64,000 bases of DNA from Arthrobacter sp. efr-133-TYG-118 (lineage in GTDB: Bacteria > Actinomycetota > Actinomycetes > Actinomycetales > Micrococcaceae), in the NCBI RefSeq assembly GCF_030209755.1, contig NZ_JARVRH010000009.1, positions 62,001 to 126,000 on the forward strand. The letters run 5' to 3'. The notes beneath the pieces were generated by a model that saw nothing but the letters and a program-made list of their open reading frames with translations, was not told where the DNA came from and ran no database searches. How positions within the stretch are numbered: the stretch's first letter is position 1; each line of letters begins with the position of its first letter. Made by a program: the position numbers and the translations under genes. Of this stretch, positions 63,517 to 64,000 are shown in pieces.

Positions 63517-64000
63517 ACCGATTGCCTTTCATCCATGAGCCCACGCAGGTAATCGGCGGTCCGGGCCGGGTTCTCGGCAACCATTGCCTCAATCCGGGCC
63601 CGCCGCCGCTCGCCGTCGAGGGCCTCGGCGCCTGGTATCGGCAAGCCGGAGATCGGCAACGCCGGAACGGGATGCGCAGGCGGCAGTTCGATCGCCGTCG
63701 TGGCGGGCGGTCCTTCGAGCGCCGGGGTGGAAACGGCTTGGGGCAGCATCTCGTAGTCAATCCGTTCGCCAAGGTCAACCGGTTCGCGGCTCTGCCGGCG
63801 CCGCAGGAGGATCAGCACAACCACAATCAGCGCTACCACTGCCAGCAGGATGCTGCCGGCCAGGATGAGCGTATTCATTAAGTCCGACTGTTGCTTGGCG
63901 TCGGCTTGTGCTTTCGCCGCGCCCAATGCCTGAGCTGCCGCGTCTGCAGCCGAGGTACTGAAGGGCAGCACTTCGACCGTCACTACGTCGCCGCGGGTGG
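63513..64000 (-). CDS. fliF: Flagellar MS-ring protein FliF, C-terminal part (cut by the window edge)
   Basis: This is the 3' end of a gene that runs off the right edge. It shows the second FliF membrane helix (LILAGSILLAVVALIVVVLI), then a basic/acidic linker and the C-terminal FliG-binding tail (ERRRARIEAMVAENPARTAD, LRGLMDE). The frame is open to the window end, so no start is assigned. It is the most upstream flagellar gene visible and continues the fliF-fliG-fliH order. Confidence 0.93.
   Translation of the reverse strand, partial: TRGDVVTVEVLPFSTSAADAAAQALGAAKAQADAKQQSDLMNTLILAGSILLAVVALIVVVLILLRRRQSREPVDLGERIDYEMLPQAVSTPALEGPPATTAIELPPAHPVPALPISGLPIPGAEALDGERRRARIEAMVAENPARTADYLRGLMDERQSV

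Overview
The window looks like chromosomal DNA of a flagellated high-GC actinobacterium of the Micrococcaceae (Arthrobacter / Paenarthrobacter / Pseudarthrobacter type). This rests on protein character, frequent GTG/TTG starts, a DtxR-type iron box, a DUF222-HNH gene, and the sigma/CsrA/flagellar gene set. I see no rRNA, tRNA, integrase, transposase or CRISPR array.

Layout. 0.2-4.5 kb: glycine cleavage genes gcvP-gcvT behind a tandem glycine riboswitch. 4.7-6.9 kb: a TetR regulator and the MFS exporter it probably controls. 6.9-8.5 kb: a FliA-like sigma factor and a FlgN-like protein. 8.5-9.9 kb: an AT-richer patch with a small unknown gene and a frameshifted secreted protein. 9.9-18.4 kb: flagellar genes read right to left, fliM-fliN-fliO-fliP-fliQ-fliR-flhB-flhA-flhF-like-csrA. 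18.5-20.8 kb: VOC protein, molybdate-binding lipoprotein, HTH-TOBE regulator and AraC regulator. 20.9-22.8 kb: flbD-motA-motB. 22.8-56.3 kb: about 33.5 kb of non-flagellar genes. 56.35-64 kb: the upstream half of the flagellar operon, fliF (cut by the window edge)-fliG-fliH-fliI-fliJ-NlpC/P60-fliK-flgD-flgE. The three flagellar blocks share strand and order, so they read as one ancestral operon opened by two insertions. fliL, normally between motB and fliM, is absent there.

The 33.5-kb segment holds: a CmtR-like sensor, CDF transporter and DsbA-like protein; a FetB-like permease; an iron ABC importer behind a near-consensus DtxR box; patatin and MOSC proteins; an MFS transporter; a frameshifted HNH gene; a PAP2-DedA-two-component operon; a hydrolase; an IclR regulator convergent with an NCS1 permease; a GntR-nitrilase-APC-nitrilase-NCS1 cluster; a Tat-exported arylsulfotransferase-like protein; a TetR-controlled redox operon with an FAD monooxygenase; and an S53 peptidase.

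The least expected signals are small repeats. A 66-bp palindrome occurs once between genes and once in frame inside the flhF-like gene. A 102-bp element with 9-bp inverted ends occurs twice at equal length with compensatory changes in an inner stem. Ten copies of a 12-bp motif at 20-bp spacing converge on two hairpins between iclR and its probable target permease. The FlhF-like protein lacks visible GTPase motifs and FliM lacks the N-terminal CheY-binding peptide.
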